The notes beneath the pieces were generated by a model, which was not told where the DNA came from, did not search any database, and worked only from the letters and a program-made list of their open reading frames with translations. Shown piece by piece: positions 24,691-34,266 of a DNA stretch of 64,000 nucleotides. Position 1 is the stretch's first letter. Each line of letters starts with the position of its first letter. The position numbers and the translations under genes were made by a program. Source of the DNA: Thiocapsa rosea (GTDB lineage: Bacteria > Pseudomonadota > Gammaproteobacteria > Chromatiales > Chromatiaceae); contig NZ_RBXL01000001.1 in the NCBI RefSeq assembly GCF_003634315.1, positions 3,018,501-3,082,500 of the forward strand. Direction: 5' to 3'.

Positions 24691-25556
24691 GCGTTTATCA
24701 CCAGCGCGGCATGCAGCTCCGCGGCCTGGAGCGTGTTCTCGAGCAGACTGGCGATGGTCATGGGTCCGACCCCGCCGGGCACGGGCGTGATCCAGGAGGC
24801 GCGCTCGGCGCAGGGCGCGAAGTCCAGATCCCCGACCAGGGTGCCCTCGGCGGTGCGGTTGATGCCGACGTCGATCAGGATCGCGCCGTCCTTGATCCAG
24901 TCGCCCGGGATGAAGCGCGGGCGTCCGAGTGCCGCGACCAGGATATCGGCCCCGCGGGCCTTCTCGGCGAGATCCTTGGTTCGGCTGTGGCAGACGGTGA
25001 TGGTGCAGCGCGCGGCAAGCAGCTCCAGGGCCATTGGGCGGCCGACGATGTTGGATTGTCCGATGATCACGGCGTCCAGTCCTTCGATCGGTCGTCCGGT
25101 GCGCTCGAGCAGTGTCATCACGCCCTTCGGCGTGCAGGGGCGCAGCAGCGGCCGGCGCAGCACCAAGCGGCCGACGTTGTCCGGGTGGAAGCCGTCGACG
25201 TCTTTGGTCGGCAGGATGCAGTCGGTCACCGCGGCCTCATCGATCTGCTCGGGCAGCGGGAGCTGGACCAGGATGCCGTCGATCTTCGGGTCGGCGTTGA
25301 GTCGGTCGATGAGATCGATGAGGTCCGCTTGGTCGACTGTCGCCGGCAGCTCATGCATCTCGGAGTAGAAACCGACCTCGGCGCAGGCCTTGCGCTTGTT
25401 GCGCACGTAGACCTGAGAGGCCGGGTTCTCGCCGACCAGCACGACGGCGAGGCCCGGCGGGCGTCCGCCTGCCGCCAGGATGGTGTCGACGCGGTTGCGA
25501 ATCTCGACGCGGATCTCCGCGGCGACGGCCTTGCCGTCCAAAATGTGTGCGCTCAT
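24687..25556 (-). CDS. folD: Methylenetetrahydrofolate dehydrogenase/cyclohydrolase
   Basis: Bifunctional cytoplasmic enzyme converting 5,10-methylene-THF to 5,10-methenyl-THF (NADP-linked) and then to 10-formyl-THF. 289 residues, the usual length. [20 protein letters not shown] carries the catalytic Tyr and Lys. GILVQLPLP and [12 protein letters not shown] are the substrate-site motifs. [18 protein letters not shown] is the Rossmann nucleotide-binding segment, and [19 protein letters not shown] the conserved C-terminal signature. It is monocistronic, with its 3' end in a palindromic repeat and the tRNA cluster upstream. Confidence 0.97.
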   Translation of the reverse strand: MSAHILDGKAVAAEIRVEIRNRVDTILAAGGRPPGLAVVLVGENPASQVYVRNKRKACAEVGFYSEMHELPATVDQADLIDLIDRLNADPKIDGILVQLPLPEQIDEAAVTDCILPTKDVDGFHPDNVGRLVLRRPLLRPCTPKGVMTLLERTGRPIEGLDAVIIGQSNIVGRPMALELLAARCTITVCHSRTKDLAEKARGADILVAALGRPRFIPGDWIKDGAILIDVGINRTAEGTLVGDLDFAPCAERASWITPVPGGVGPMTIASLLENTLQAAELHAALVINA

Positions 25557-25720
25557 CGTGGTCTCGTCATGCGATCGTTGGGCAGCATCATAGCGAGCAC
25601 CGGTGCGTATGAAAACGCGGCCGCCGTCGCCCGGCGAGCAAGGGTTCGCGGTGGATTGACTCCGTTCTTCATCCGGCGTATAGTTCCGGCTCTTCGATTT
25701 CGGGATGTCTTTCCCGAAAC

Positions 25721-25797
25721 CGGGGTATAGCGCAGTCTGGTAGCGCGCCTGCTTTGGGAGCAGGATGTCGGGGGTTCGAATCCCTCTACCCCGACCA
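25721..25797 (+). tRNA. tRNA-Pro (TGG)
   Basis: A 77-nt cloverleaf. Acceptor arms CGGGGTA/TACCCCG, anticodon loop ctttggga giving TGG, T loop GGTTCGAAT, and encoded CCA at 25795-25797. First of four tRNA genes in one direction. Confidence 0.97.
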
Positions 25798-25869
25798 ATT
25801 GCCCGACAGGTCGCTTACGGTGACGTCTCTCAGGGCGACCGAACGCCGGCTTCGATGCGCACTCGATCG

Positions 25870-25946
<77 letters not shown>

Positions 25947-26022
25947 AAATCAGGCTCGACAGGCAGTCAGCAGGGAAATGTAAGCGCGGATGAGCGCTAT
26001 CCAGGGATCGATGTTTTGCTAT

Positions 26023-26099
26023 GGTGGACGTAGCTCAGTTGGTAGAGCGCAGGATTGTGATTCCTGTGGTCGTGGGTTCGAGCCCCATCGTCCACCCCA
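26023..26099 (+). tRNA. tRNA-His (GTG)
   Basis: A 77-nt cloverleaf with the extra 5' G of tRNA-His. Acceptor GGTGGACG/CGTCCACC, anticodon loop attgtgatt giving GTG, T arm GGGTTCGAGCCC, and encoded CCA. Confidence 0.96.
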
Positions 26100-26149
26100 C
26101 CCTTCAGGCTCTGCGATCGGTCTGGACCGATCGCATTGACACACGTCTC

Positions 26150-26225
26150 GGGTCGTTAGCTCAGTTGGTAGAGCAGTGGACTCTTAATCCATCGGTCGTA
26201 GGTTCGAATCCTACACGACCCACCA
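26150..26225 (+). tRNA. tRNA-Lys (CTT)
   Basis: A 76-nt cloverleaf. Acceptor arms GGGTCGT/ACGACCC, anticodon loop ctcttaa giving CTT, T arm AGGTTCGAATCCT, and encoded CCA. Followed by a terminator. Confidence 0.95.
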
Positions 26226-26230
26226 TCATC

Positions 26231-26268
26231 AAGGGCTTGAGCGCAAATCGCTCAAGCCCTTTTTGTTT
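26231..26268 (+). terminator. Rho-independent terminator of the tRNA cluster
   Basis: Perfect 12-bp stem AGGGCTTGAGCG/CGCTCAAGCCCT with loop CAAAT, followed by TTTTGTTT, directly after tRNA-Lys. Confidence 0.95.
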
Positions 26269-26661
26269 GGTGCGATCCTTATGCAGGATCTGTAGAGCAG
26301 GCCATGCCGATGCTCGACCGAAGCCTGGCCGGCGATGAGCGTGGCGTGGCGGTCGTCGAGCCGTCGAGCCGTCATCATCGACGCTGCAGGGTGCGCAGCG
26401 GTGCATTTTGCCGGTGCGCTCATCGACTTGACGCCCCCCGCCTGCCTGACTACCCTCGCGCGAGCGACGTAAACCCCGCAACATGCATCGGTACGGCAAC
26501 GGGCGGTCAGTCGGGCCTCCTGTCGGCCTCGTCGATGGCCGTCGCTCCATGATCGCCTTATTCTTAGGCCCGAGCCCACGGCCGATACCCCGGTGTATCG
26601 CTCGATCGGTCGGGCTGCGCGCGACGCTTTGCCCGCCGCCATTACCTCATCGAGAGCCAGC
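26269..26661 (+). other. Intergenic region upstream of gspA
   Basis: About 390 bp with no supported gene. The gspA frame is open upstream to 26593, but that extension has no resemblance to the family. The sequence is less GC-skewed by codon position than its neighbours and probably holds the gspAB promoter, which I could not pinpoint. Confidence 0.4.
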
Positions 26662-28503
26662 GTGTATCCCAAGTATTTCGGGCTTAAAGAGCCCAGCTTC
26701 TCTATTGCGCCGGATCCCCATTATCTGTTCCTGAGCGAGCAGCATAAGGAGGCACTCGCGCATCTTCTCTACGGGGCGGGGGAGAGCGGCGGCTTCGTTC
26801 TTCTCACCGGCGAGGTGGGGACGGGCAAGACGACCGTCTGTCGCGCCTTCCTCGAGCAGCTTCCGGAGGGGGTCGAGGTTGCCTTGATCCTCAATCCCGC
26901 GGTCACCGCCAACGAGCTGCTGCTCAACATCTGCGACGAGTTTCGGATTCCGGTGCCCGAGGGCGAGCGTTCCGTGAAGGCGTTGGTCGATCGGCTCAAC
27001 GTCTATTTGCTGGACGCGCACGGCAAGGGTCGTCGACCCGTGCTGATCATCGACGAGGCACAGAGCCTGCGTCCGAAGGTCCTGGAGCAGGTGCGTCTGC
27101 TCACCAATCTGGAGACCAGCAAGCACAAGCTCCTGCAGATCTTTCTGATCGGCCAACCCGAGCTGCGGCGTCTGCTCGAGCGCGATGCCCTGCGTCAGAT
27201 CAACCAGCGGGTGACTGCGCGTTTTCACCTGCGGCCCTTCACGCGCGAGGAGACCGGCGACTATATCCGCCATCGGGTCGCGGTTGCCGGTGTGGATCGT
27301 CCCTTGTTTAGCGCTGCGGCGATTCGACGGATCTACAGCTGCTCCGGCGGTGTCCCGCGCCTGGTCAATATCCTCTGCGATCGCGCGCTGCTCGGTGCCT
27401 GCGTGACGCGCAGCTCTCAGGTGACACCGGCCATCGTCAAGCGAGCGGCGCGCGAGGTACAAGGCGAGTCGATCGATAAGCCGCCTCGCCCGGCGGTGCG
27501 CCCCGGATTCGCCGCCGCTGCCGCATTTGTCCTCGCGATGATCGCAGGCTGGCTCGGCTATGCCTGGGTGTCCGAGGACGCCGCGGGGCTCCTGGCCGAT
27601 CTTCTCACGGGTGAGCGCACCCTCTCGGCCGCAGCGCCGCGTGCCGGCGAGGGGCCGGGAGAGGGCGCTGCCCCGGAATCGCCGATTTCGCTGCTCGTTG
27701 CGTCCGACGGGGCTGCGGATGGGGCGCCGCCCGGGTCGGTCGGTCTTGCGGCCTCCGGCGAGGAGGTTCCGGGCGAAGACGCGCCGATCGACGCCGCTTC
27801 GGCGGACACCCTCCCGCAGATCGACCCTGCGCGCTTCGAGCCGGACGCCCTTGCCGAAACGCTTGCCCGCATCGCCATGCCCGAGTCCGACGCCCTGCGC
27901 CTGCTGTTGCTGCGTTGGGGTGTGGAGGTCGAGAGTCTCCCGGCCGGCGACCCCTGCGCGCGTGTCGCCTCGTTCGGACTCGGGTGCGAGCGCGGGCAGG
28001 GCGACCTCGACGAGCTGCGTCTTTTCGATCGTCCGGCCTTGCTCCGCGTCCAGGACGCGGGGGGCGCTCGGCGTTTCCTCGCCCTGAGCGCGCTCGATGA
28101 GTCGTTCGGTACGCTTGCCCTGCCGAGCGGGGACGAGCTGGCGCCGCTTGATCGGCTGAAGTCCGTCTGGACCGGCGATTACATCCTGGTGTGGCAGCCG
28201 CCGCCGACCGGGTCGGCGCTGATCGGTCCGGGCACCTCCGGGGAGTCGGTGCGGTGGTTGCGGGATCTGTTGGCGAAGGTACCGGCCTCGGGGCTTCCGG
28301 CCAGCGATTCCAATTATTACGATACGGAGCTGACACGTTCGGTCCGGGCGTTCCAGGCGTCGCGCGGCTTGGTCGCGGACGGGATCGCCGGTCCGCGCAC
28401 ACTCATGCAATTGCACAACGCTGTCGATCTACCCGGAGTCCCCAGGCTGGTCCGGTCATCCGACGCGTCCGAGCCCGCGAGTACGGAGCCCACGGAGCCA
28501 TGA
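26662..28503 (+). CDS. gspA: General secretion pathway protein A (ExeA-like ATPase)
   Basis: Inner-membrane AAA ATPase that, with GspB, helps the type II secretin pass or bind the peptidoglycan. 613 residues from the GTG at 26662, where the family sequence VYPKYFGLKEPSFSIAPDP begins. Walker A GEVGTGKT (50-57), Walker B VLIIDEAQSL (about 127) and a sensor region QPELRRLL. A single membrane segment lies at about 283-303. An Ala/Gly/Pro-rich linker follows, then a C-terminal peptidoglycan-binding domain (SVRWLRDLL...TRSVRAFQASRGLVADGIAGPRTL, about 530-595). It overlaps gspB by 4 bp. No other gsp genes are in the window. Confidence 0.92.
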   Translation: MYPKYFGLKEPSFSIAPDPHYLFLSEQHKEALAHLLYGAGESGGFVLLTGEVGTGKTTVCRAFLEQLPEGVEVALILNPAVTANELLLNICDEFRIPVPEGERSVKALVDRLNVYLLDAHGKGRRPVLIIDEAQSLRPKVLEQVRLLTNLETSKHKLLQIFLIGQPELRRLLERDALRQINQRVTARFHLRPFTREETGDYIRHRVAVAGVDRPLFSAAAIRRIYSCSGGVPRLVNILCDRALLGACVTRSSQVTPAIVKRAAREVQGESIDKPPRPAVRPGFAAAAAFVLAMIAGWLGYAWVSEDAAGLLADLLTGERTLSAAAPRAGEGPGEGAAPESPISLLVASDGAADGAPPGSVGLAASGEEVPGEDAPIDAASADTLPQIDPARFEPDALAETLARIAMPESDALRLLLLRWGVEVESLPAGDPCARVASFGLGCERGQGDLDELRLFDRPALLRVQDAGGARRFLALSALDESFGTLALPSGDELAPLDRLKSVWTGDYILVWQPPPTGSALIGPGTSGESVRWLRDLLAKVPASGLPASDSNYYDTELTRSVRAFQASRGLVADGIAGPRTLMQLHNAVDLPGVPRLVRSSDASEPASTEPTEP

Positions 28504-29417
28504 GCTATATCCTGGAGGCGTTGAAGAAGTCTCAGCAGGAGCGCGAACTCGGGCGTGTGCCGACGCTGGACACCAGCGGCATGTTCACCGAGGACAAGGA
28601 GCCGGTGCCGACCAGTCATTGGGGCTTGCTCGCGGTCGGCTTGGCGGCGGTGGCGGTGGTCATCGCGCTCTATGCGGTGCTGCGAACGCCCCCGCCGGTG
28701 CCCTTGCCCCTGCAGGCCGGCGCCGAGCCGGAAGCGGCCGCTGCGCCGATGTCGACATCCACACCGGCACTCTCGGCGGCAGACTCCGGGCAAGCCCCTG
28801 CGGATGCGCAACCGATGATCGCCCCGGATGGCGCCGATTTGCCCGCTTCCTCGCCCGGGTCCTCGCAGGCTCAGACATCGCCGCATCGCTCGGGGGTGGC
28901 GGACGCGTCAGCGCGTGAGCCGCGCGTCCCCGGTCCTGATCCGGGGCTGTTTCCGGGCGAAGCTCCGTTGTTCCCGGCAGAGCCGGATCTTTGGCTGGAA
29001 CAGGAGCTTCAGCGTCAGTTGGATGCCGAGCAGGCGGCCTATGCGGAGCCGCCCGCGCCTAGACGCCGGCCGCAGCGTGCGGCCGTGCCGCCCGACCTGG
29101 TCGAAGACATCGAAAGCTTCAAGCAGCAGGTGCGTCGCGAGCAAGGGATTCCGCCCCCTTTGGAGCAACGCCAGCCGGCGGACATCCGCGGGGACCCCAC
29201 CAAGCTGCGCCTTACGCCATTGCAGCAGGCGCAGCTGCCCGCTTATTTCATGACCGTGCATGTCTACGACGAGGATGTCGCCAAGCGCTTTGTGCACATC
29301 AATGCACTGCGCTATGTCGAAGGCGAGGAGACCCGCGACGGCATTCGCATCGAGCGCATCATCCCGGAGGGTGCGGTCCTGAGCTATCTGGGCAATCCCT
29401 TCTTTGTGCGTCGCTGA
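28500..29417 (+). CDS. gspB: General secretion pathway protein B
   Basis: Partner of GspA, 305 residues. MSYILEALKKSQQERELGRVP is the highly conserved cytoplasmic N-terminal motif. One membrane segment at about 41-61 (WGLLAVGLAAVAVVIALYAVL) is followed by a long Pro/Ala-rich periplasmic linker. The C-terminal T2SSB domain (LTPLQQAQLPAYFMTVHVYDE..., about 230-305) ends with YLGNPFFVRR. The ATG overlaps the gspA stop. The long frame upstream of this ATG is a shadow of gspA. Confidence 0.92.
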   Translation: MSYILEALKKSQQERELGRVPTLDTSGMFTEDKEPVPTSHWGLLAVGLAAVAVVIALYAVLRTPPPVPLPLQAGAEPEAAAAPMSTSTPALSAADSGQAPADAQPMIAPDGADLPASSPGSSQAQTSPHRSGVADASAREPRVPGPDPGLFPGEAPLFPAEPDLWLEQELQRQLDAEQAAYAEPPAPRRRPQRAAVPPDLVEDIESFKQQVRREQGIPPPLEQRQPADIRGDPTKLRLTPLQQAQLPAYFMTVHVYDEDVAKRFVHINALRYVEGEETRDGIRIERIIPEGAVLSYLGNPFFVRR

Positions 29418-29424
29418 TGATAGT

Positions 29425-29450
29425 GGTGAGTGGTGAGTGGTGAGTGGTTG
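29425..29450. repeat. Short tandem repeat, about three GTGAGTG units
   Basis: tggtgagtggtgagtggtga lies just after gspB, in a 227-bp gap before mgtE that otherwise shows no gene. Confidence 0.7.
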
Positions 29451-29644
29451 GAAATTATTTATAAACAGTAAGTTAGTTGGCGTAAGGCGGAAGGGTCTGC
29501 GCGTTGGGCAATATCGAGTGACCTGAGGCGTCGAGTCTCCGTGTTGGATGTCGTGTCTATCCACCTGCACTCGCAACCGGCCCGCGAATTCCGTAAAGTG
29601 CGCAGCTCCGCGACCTCCTCAACCCCGACCCCGGCGCCGTTCCA

Positions 29645-31087
29645 ATGACACAACCTAAGGCTCGCGACACCGACGCCATGCATCGCCATCTGCGCGACGT
29701 CGAGCGACTGTTGGCACGCCTTCGGCTGGTCGACACCCTGGTGCATCGCCAGAAGATGCCGCATCAGGAGCTGGTGGAGAACATTACCCACAGGCAGAAC
29801 CTGGGTCGGTTGCGCCGCAAGCTCGACCGTCTGCATCCGGCGGATATCGCCTGGATTCTCGAAGCCTTGCCCGTCGAGGATCGGTTGTTCGTGTGGGATC
29901 TGGTGAAGGCCGAGAAGGACGGGGACATCCTGCTCGAGGTCTCCGACGCGGTCCGCGCGACCCTGCTCGGGACGATGGACGCCGAGGAGATCAGGGCCGC
30001 TGCCGAGACCCTGGATGCCGACGAGCTGGCGGACCTGGCCCCCGATCTGCCGCCCGAGATCATGCAGGACGTCTTGGCCTCGCTCGATGAAGAGGAGCAG
30101 GAGCAGGTCCGTGCGGCCATGTCTTATCCGGAGGGCACCGTCGGCGCCCTGATGGACTTCGACATGGTGACGGTGCGCGAGGACGTCACCCTGGAGGTGG
30201 TGCTGCGGTATCTGCGTCGGTTCGATGCGCTGCCGGATCATACCGACAAGATCTTCGTGATCGACCGGGAGGAGCGTCTGCGCGGTGTTCTGACCCTGGA
30301 ATCTCTGCTGATCAACGACCCCGAGACGGAGGTCTCCAAGGTCATGCAGTCCAAGTCGATCGTGAGCTTCTCTCCGGACGACAGCGCCGATTCGGCCGCC
30401 AACGCCTTCGAGCGCTACGACCTGGTCTCGGTCCCCGTGGTGGACAGCGAGAAGGGCGTGATCGGTCGCCTGACCGTCGCCGAGATGGTCGACCATATCC
30501 GGGAGGAGTCCGAGGCCGAGATCCTGAGCAATGCCGGTCTGCGCGAGGAGGAAGACATCTTCGCGCCCGTGATCCGCTCGGTGAAGAACCGCTGGGCCTG
30601 GTTGGCCATCAATTTGGTGACCGCCTTCATCGCCTCGCGCGTCATCGATCTGTTCGAGGGCTCGATCGAGAAGCTGGTGGCCCTCGCCGCACTCATGCCG
30701 ATCGTCGCCGGCATCGGTGGCAACGCGGGCAACCAGACCATCACCATGATCGTGCGCGCGATCGCGATGGGACAGGTTCAGCCGTCCGCCCTGTGGCGGC
30801 TGTTGCGTAAGGAGCTCGGCGTGGCCGTGATCAACGGCATCGTCTGGGGCGGGGTCGTCGGCGTGGCGGCCTGGCTGCTCTACGGCAATTACGAGCTGGG
30901 TCTGGTCATGACCGCGGCCATGACGCTCAATTTGCTCCTTGCGGCGACCGCCGGGGTGCTGATTCCCTTGATCCGCCAGCGGTTGGGCCGGGATCCGGCG
31001 CTCGGCAGCTCCGTGTTGATCACCGCCTTGACCGACTCGGGCGGTTTCTTCATCTTTCTCGGGCTGGCGACCCTGTTCTTGCTTTAA
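29645..31087 (+). CDS. mgtE: Magnesium transporter MgtE
   Basis: Mg2+ channel/transporter of the inner membrane, 480 residues. The N-terminal MgtE_N superhelical domain (LHPADIAWILEALPVEDRLF...DLPPEIMQDVLASLDEEEQ, about 60-155) senses magnesium. Tandem CBS domains follow (MSYPEGTVGALMDFD... to EMVDHIREESE, about 157-290). Then come five C-terminal membrane helices with the pore motif ALMPIVAGIGGNAGNQT, near residue 345. No M-box or other riboswitch was recognised upstream. Confidence 0.95.
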   Translation: MTQPKARDTDAMHRHLRDVERLLARLRLVDTLVHRQKMPHQELVENITHRQNLGRLRRKLDRLHPADIAWILEALPVEDRLFVWDLVKAEKDGDILLEVSDAVRATLLGTMDAEEIRAAAETLDADELADLAPDLPPEIMQDVLASLDEEEQEQVRAAMSYPEGTVGALMDFDMVTVREDVTLEVVLRYLRRFDALPDHTDKIFVIDREERLRGVLTLESLLINDPETEVSKVMQSKSIVSFSPDDSADSAANAFERYDLVSVPVVDSEKGVIGRLTVAEMVDHIREESEAEILSNAGLREEEDIFAPVIRSVKNRWAWLAINLVTAFIASRVIDLFEGSIEKLVALAALMPIVAGIGGNAGNQTITMIVRAIAMGQVQPSALWRLLRKELGVAVINGIVWGGVVGVAAWLLYGNYELGLVMTAAMTLNLLLAATAGVLIPLIRQRLGRDPALGSSVLITALTDSGGFFIFLGLATLFLL

Positions 31088-31244
31088 ACCGCGTCCCGGC
31101 TAATGGCCGTGGATGCGGCAAACGTCGAACGCAGTCGAAAATCATGATCTCGCTCTGGACGCGGCTGATCACCGGGTCCAATCGGGGTCGGCGACGGAGC
31201 CGCATTCGCGGCTGTCGTCCCTCGGCCCGACCGGAGAGGTCAGG

Positions 31245-31571
31245 TCAATTGCCATAGGCATACTCATCCCTGCAACGCCCCTGCTTCCAAAGGCCGGGGG
31301 GGCAGGGATAGGATGCGCCGCGAGGGTCGGAATAGACCGGTCTGTCGTAGCCGTCGGTGGCGATCGCCGTGGCGACGGCACCCGCGAGTCCGCTGCCGAT
31401 GATGGCGGCGTTGCGCCCGCCGAGTTCGCCGCCGACAAAGGCGCCGAGCGCAGCACCGAGGCCGCCGCCGACGGCGGCGCGGGTGCTCAATTGGTCTGCC
31501 GGCGCCGGGGTTGCCGCCATGAGCAGCGCGAAGGCCGGAGCGATCAACAGTGCAGCTTTGCGATTGGACAT
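31245..31571 (-). CDS. Exported glycine-zipper protein
   Basis: A 108-residue protein with a cleavable signal peptide (MSNRKAALLIAPAFALLMAA, then TPAPADQ). A Gly/Ala-rich zipper follows (AAVGGGLGAALGAFVGGELG then GRNAAIIGSGLAGAVATAIA), which could form a membrane-inserting hairpin. The C terminus is Pro/Tyr-rich (YDRPVYSDPRGASYPCPPG). The ATG at 31571 follows GAGGAGAAT, a good ribosome-binding site; longer frames upstream are not supported. Function unknown. Small outer-envelope proteins of this build are common. Transcribed away from the following cluster. Confidence 0.8.
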   Translation of the reverse strand: MSNRKAALLIAPAFALLMAATPAPADQLSTRAAVGGGLGAALGAFVGGELGGRNAAIIGSGLAGAVATAIATDGYDRPVYSDPRGASYPCPPGLWKQGRCRDEYAYGN

Positions 31572-31726
31572 ACTCGATTCTCCTCGTCGGTCGATTGGGT
31601 CGCGAGTATGGTTGCAGATCCAAGCTGAACCTTCGCTGAACGCTCCGCGGTCTCTTTGTTCCGTGCGGCGGAGCCCAGGGCAGGGATGGCGTTCGGTCCT
31701 GTCCATCGCATCAACCGGAGCCCGAG

Positions 31727-32794
31727 ATGACCCTACGCCGCATCGCGGTGGTATCGCTGCTGCTGATCGGGCTCGCACTGATCGCGCTCGGATTCATGCT
31801 GCCGGGCGGCGAGCGCCTGATCCGCGAGAATCTGCCGTTGGAGACGCATGTGACGGTCCTCGCGCCGGGTGATGACGGGACTATCCTGGCCGCCACCCAA
31901 GCCGGCGAGATCTGGCGCTTCGACGGCACCGGTTGGGAGCAGGAGGATGCCGGACTCGGAGGGCGCTTGGTGCTGGCGCTGCGCGGGGAGCCGAGCCGTA
32001 GCCGTCATCCGATCGGGACGGCGACCGGACTCGTGTCCGCGTCCGGCCTTGTGCCGCCCGGCAACCCGCGGGTCAGCGATGTCCTGGGAACCGCGTCGGG
32101 CCTCTTGGCGGCGACACCCGAGGGTCTGTGGGTGCATGCCGACGACACCTGGCATCGTCCGCTCTCGGACGTCCCGCTGTATCGGCTGGCCGAGCAGCGG
32201 CGCGACGGTCGCATCCAATTGCACGCCGCAACGATCGGCGAGGGCGTCTACTCCGCCTCGATCGAAACGCTCTTGTCGCCCTGGACAGCGAACAGTCGCG
32301 GGCTCCCCGACGGCGTGAAGGCGCTTTGCTTCGCCGTGACCGAGGGCGGCATGCTCCTCGTCGGGACGGATCGGGGCCTCTATCGGCAGGCCGCACCGGG
32401 CGAGACGTGGGAGGCGTTGGCGCCGTTCCCGCGCGAGCGCCGCGTCCTCGCGCTGTATCGTGCGCCGCCGGACGCGCGCGGTCTGCAGCGGCTGTGGATC
32501 GGCACGGATGATGGTCTGTCCGCGCTCGATCTTGCGGAGACGCGCGACGCGCTCTCGGTGGCCGGCCCGCTGCGATCCTTCGATGCACTCTGGGAGCCGC
32601 CCGAGACGGGTGTGAGCTGGATCCTTCCCGTGGCGGGGGACGGCCTGATGGTCAGCGCCGGCGCTGTTTATCGTTTGAGTGCGGTGCGTTATCCGGGTTG
32701 GTACCGGTTCGTGCTGGCCGGTATCCTGTTGCTTCTTGTCGGCGGTTGGCTGTGGCTCGGATTCAACCCGGAGCCGGCCCGCGACGGCGCCTAA
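31727..32794 (+). CDS. Membrane-anchored beta-propeller-like protein of unknown function
   Basis: A 355-residue protein with an N-terminal membrane anchor (VVSLLLIGLALIALGFML), a large periplasmic part and a second membrane segment near the C terminus (FVLAGILLLLVGGWLWLGF). The middle repeats a pattern of the type TILAATQAGEIWRFDGTGWEQ, GLLAATPEGLWVHADDTWH and MLLVGTDRGLYRQAAPGETWE. This is the recurrence of blades in BNR/YCF48-like or two-component-regulator propellers. The repeats suggest a six- or seven-bladed propeller. Starts a three-gene cluster with 26-bp and 12-bp gaps. Confidence 0.7.
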   Translation: MTLRRIAVVSLLLIGLALIALGFMLPGGERLIRENLPLETHVTVLAPGDDGTILAATQAGEIWRFDGTGWEQEDAGLGGRLVLALRGEPSRSRHPIGTATGLVSASGLVPPGNPRVSDVLGTASGLLAATPEGLWVHADDTWHRPLSDVPLYRLAEQRRDGRIQLHAATIGEGVYSASIETLLSPWTANSRGLPDGVKALCFAVTEGGMLLVGTDRGLYRQAAPGETWEALAPFPRERRVLALYRAPPDARGLQRLWIGTDDGLSALDLAETRDALSVAGPLRSFDALWEPPETGVSWILPVAGDGLMVSAGAVYRLSAVRYPGWYRFVLAGILLLLVGGWLWLGFNPEPARDGA

Positions 32795-32820
32795 CCCCTG
32801 TTCCGGATCGAGGTTTTATT

Positions 32821-33279
32821 ATGGATCGCTTTACGCGAAACGCCGTCATCGGCTCGGGTGTCTTGGTCGTGCTGTTGATCCTGTCGCTGCTGCCGTGGGG
32901 CGGGATGGCGTTCGGACCGCGCATCTGGCAGCTCAATGCCGTCTTGGAACGGGATCCGATCCTCGCGGAGTATCCCTACGCGTTTAAGGCGCTGCTTTTT
33001 TTGAACGGCATCGTGACCCTGACACGCCCCTATGATGCGGACGTTTCGGTGAACGAGGTCCTCGTGGCGATCGACCCGACACTGGCCGGCAAGCCCGCCG
33101 ATGATCCGGCCTTCGCCGCCGCGCGCGACCGGCTTCAGCGCACCGAGTTTCACGCGATCAGTCTGATGCTTGCCGAGCCCGACGTGGGCTCGATCGTGTG
33201 GTCGCTGGATCGGGCTTGGCTCAATCGTCGGGGGATCGCGTTCCCGGCCCCGAATCCCGCACTCGGCGGGTCGATGTAG
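32821..33279 (+). CDS. Hypothetical membrane-anchored protein
   Basis: A 152-residue protein with one N-terminal membrane segment (AVIGSGVLVVLLILSLLPWG) and a soluble remainder (FGPRIWQLNAVLERDPILAE...). No known domain recognised. The ATG at 32821 is the first of the conserved-looking part; upstream open frame overlaps the preceding gene. Likely cotranscribed with its neighbours. Confidence 0.65.
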   Translation: MDRFTRNAVIGSGVLVVLLILSLLPWGGMAFGPRIWQLNAVLERDPILAEYPYAFKALLFLNGIVTLTRPYDADVSVNEVLVAIDPTLAGKPADDPAFAAARDRLQRTEFHAISLMLAEPDVGSIVWSLDRAWLNRRGIAFPAPNPALGGSM

Positions 33280-33291
33280 GGCGAACGGCTC

Positions 33292-34092
33292 ATGCAGCAT
33301 TTCTATTTTTTACTCGGTCTAGGCGCTCTCGTCGCGCTCACCTTCCTGTTCAGCCTGTGGCGCCGATTCAGGCAGCGCAATCGTTTACCCTACCGTGTCG
33401 ATGCCTTTCTCCTCTCCCCGCCGCAGCGTGCCTTCTGCACGGTGCTCGAGCGTGCCGTCGGGCAAGAGTATCGGGTCTACGCCAAGGTCCGGGCGGCGGA
33501 CATCATCGAGGTCGAGCGCCGGCTCGATCGGCGCGCCCGCGAACGTGCGGAGGATCGCCTCGCCGAGCAGGTCTTCGACTTCGTGATCTGCACCCGGGAG
33601 TCGAGCGCCATCGCCTGCGCGGTCAATCTTGCAGGGCGCTCGCGCGTGTCTAGACGCCCGCCGAAGAACCGGCTCGACCGCATCTGTGCCGCGGCCAAGC
33701 TCCCCTTCGTGCGCTTTCGCGAGAGCGACGTCTATTCGGTCGTGGAGATCGAAGAGCAGGTGTTCTCGGCCATGCAGACGATCCGAACTCACCCCCGTGC
33801 CGAGGAGCTCTCGGCGCAGGAGACTCGCGAGGCGTTGCGTGACCTCTCGGACGTGATCGTCGATACCGTTCCCGAGCCGCGCCGCATCAAGCGCCCGGCC
33901 CATCCGACGCCGCCGGCGCCCTCTAGCGGTCGAACAACGCCGAGTGCTCCGACCCCGATCAAGCCGCGTACCCGCACCGAGCCCCGGCTGCACATCGACG
34001 AGGAACTCGACATCGGCCACGAGGAGGAGATGCCCGAGCCCCGAATCGAGGTCGAGTTCGACGAAGACCGCCCGAGGCGAGCCAGGATGTAA
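33292..34092 (+). CDS. DUF2726 domain protein with N-terminal membrane anchor
   Basis: A 266-residue protein. MQHFYFLLGLGALVALTFLF anchors it. Residues about 35-165 (RVDAFLLSPPQRAFCTVLER..., FDFVICTRES..., PFVRFRES) match DUF2726, a domain with a restriction-endonuclease-like core often associated with topoisomerase-type zinc fingers, though none is present here. The C-terminal 80 residues are Pro/Thr/Glu-rich and look disordered. Role unknown. Last gene of the cluster, followed by a dense repeat region. Confidence 0.75.
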   Translation: MQHFYFLLGLGALVALTFLFSLWRRFRQRNRLPYRVDAFLLSPPQRAFCTVLERAVGQEYRVYAKVRAADIIEVERRLDRRARERAEDRLAEQVFDFVICTRESSAIACAVNLAGRSRVSRRPPKNRLDRICAAAKLPFVRFRESDVYSVVEIEEQVFSAMQTIRTHPRAEELSAQETREALRDLSDVIVDTVPEPRRIKRPAHPTPPAPSSGRTTPSAPTPIKPRTRTEPRLHIDEELDIGHEEEMPEPRIEVEFDEDRPRRARM

Positions 34093-34096
34093 CTCC

Positions 34097-34252
34097 TAAA
34101 CCGCGCCCAGCGCGGTATGCGATGTTTTCGGATGGGATCGGCCCCGGAAGATTTGACAAGCGTTGGAGCCGGCGCGGTATGCGTCATGTGTTGGAATGGC
34201 TTGGCCGCGCCGGCTCCGACGACGGTCGGAGCTGGCGCGGTTTAAAGTGTTA
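34097..34252. repeat. Composite palindromic repeat, GCGCGGTTTAA type
   Basis: ACCGCGCCCAGCGCGGTATG..., then GCCGGCTCCGAC and GTCGGAGCTGGCGCGG arms, ending GCGCGGTTTAAA. Related sequences lie at 47639-47690, 52368-52443, 52912-52994 and 55858-56026. It is joined by an AT-rich linker (aaagattaaattc) to the next element. Confidence 0.8.
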
Positions 34253-34266
34253 AAAAGATTAAATTC

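Noticed and set aside
26021-26338. Open frame overlapping the tRNA cluster
   Set aside because: It translates two tRNA genes and a terminator; not a protein gene.
26647-28416. 589-codon open frame antisense to gspA
   Set aside because: Shadow of a well-supported gene.
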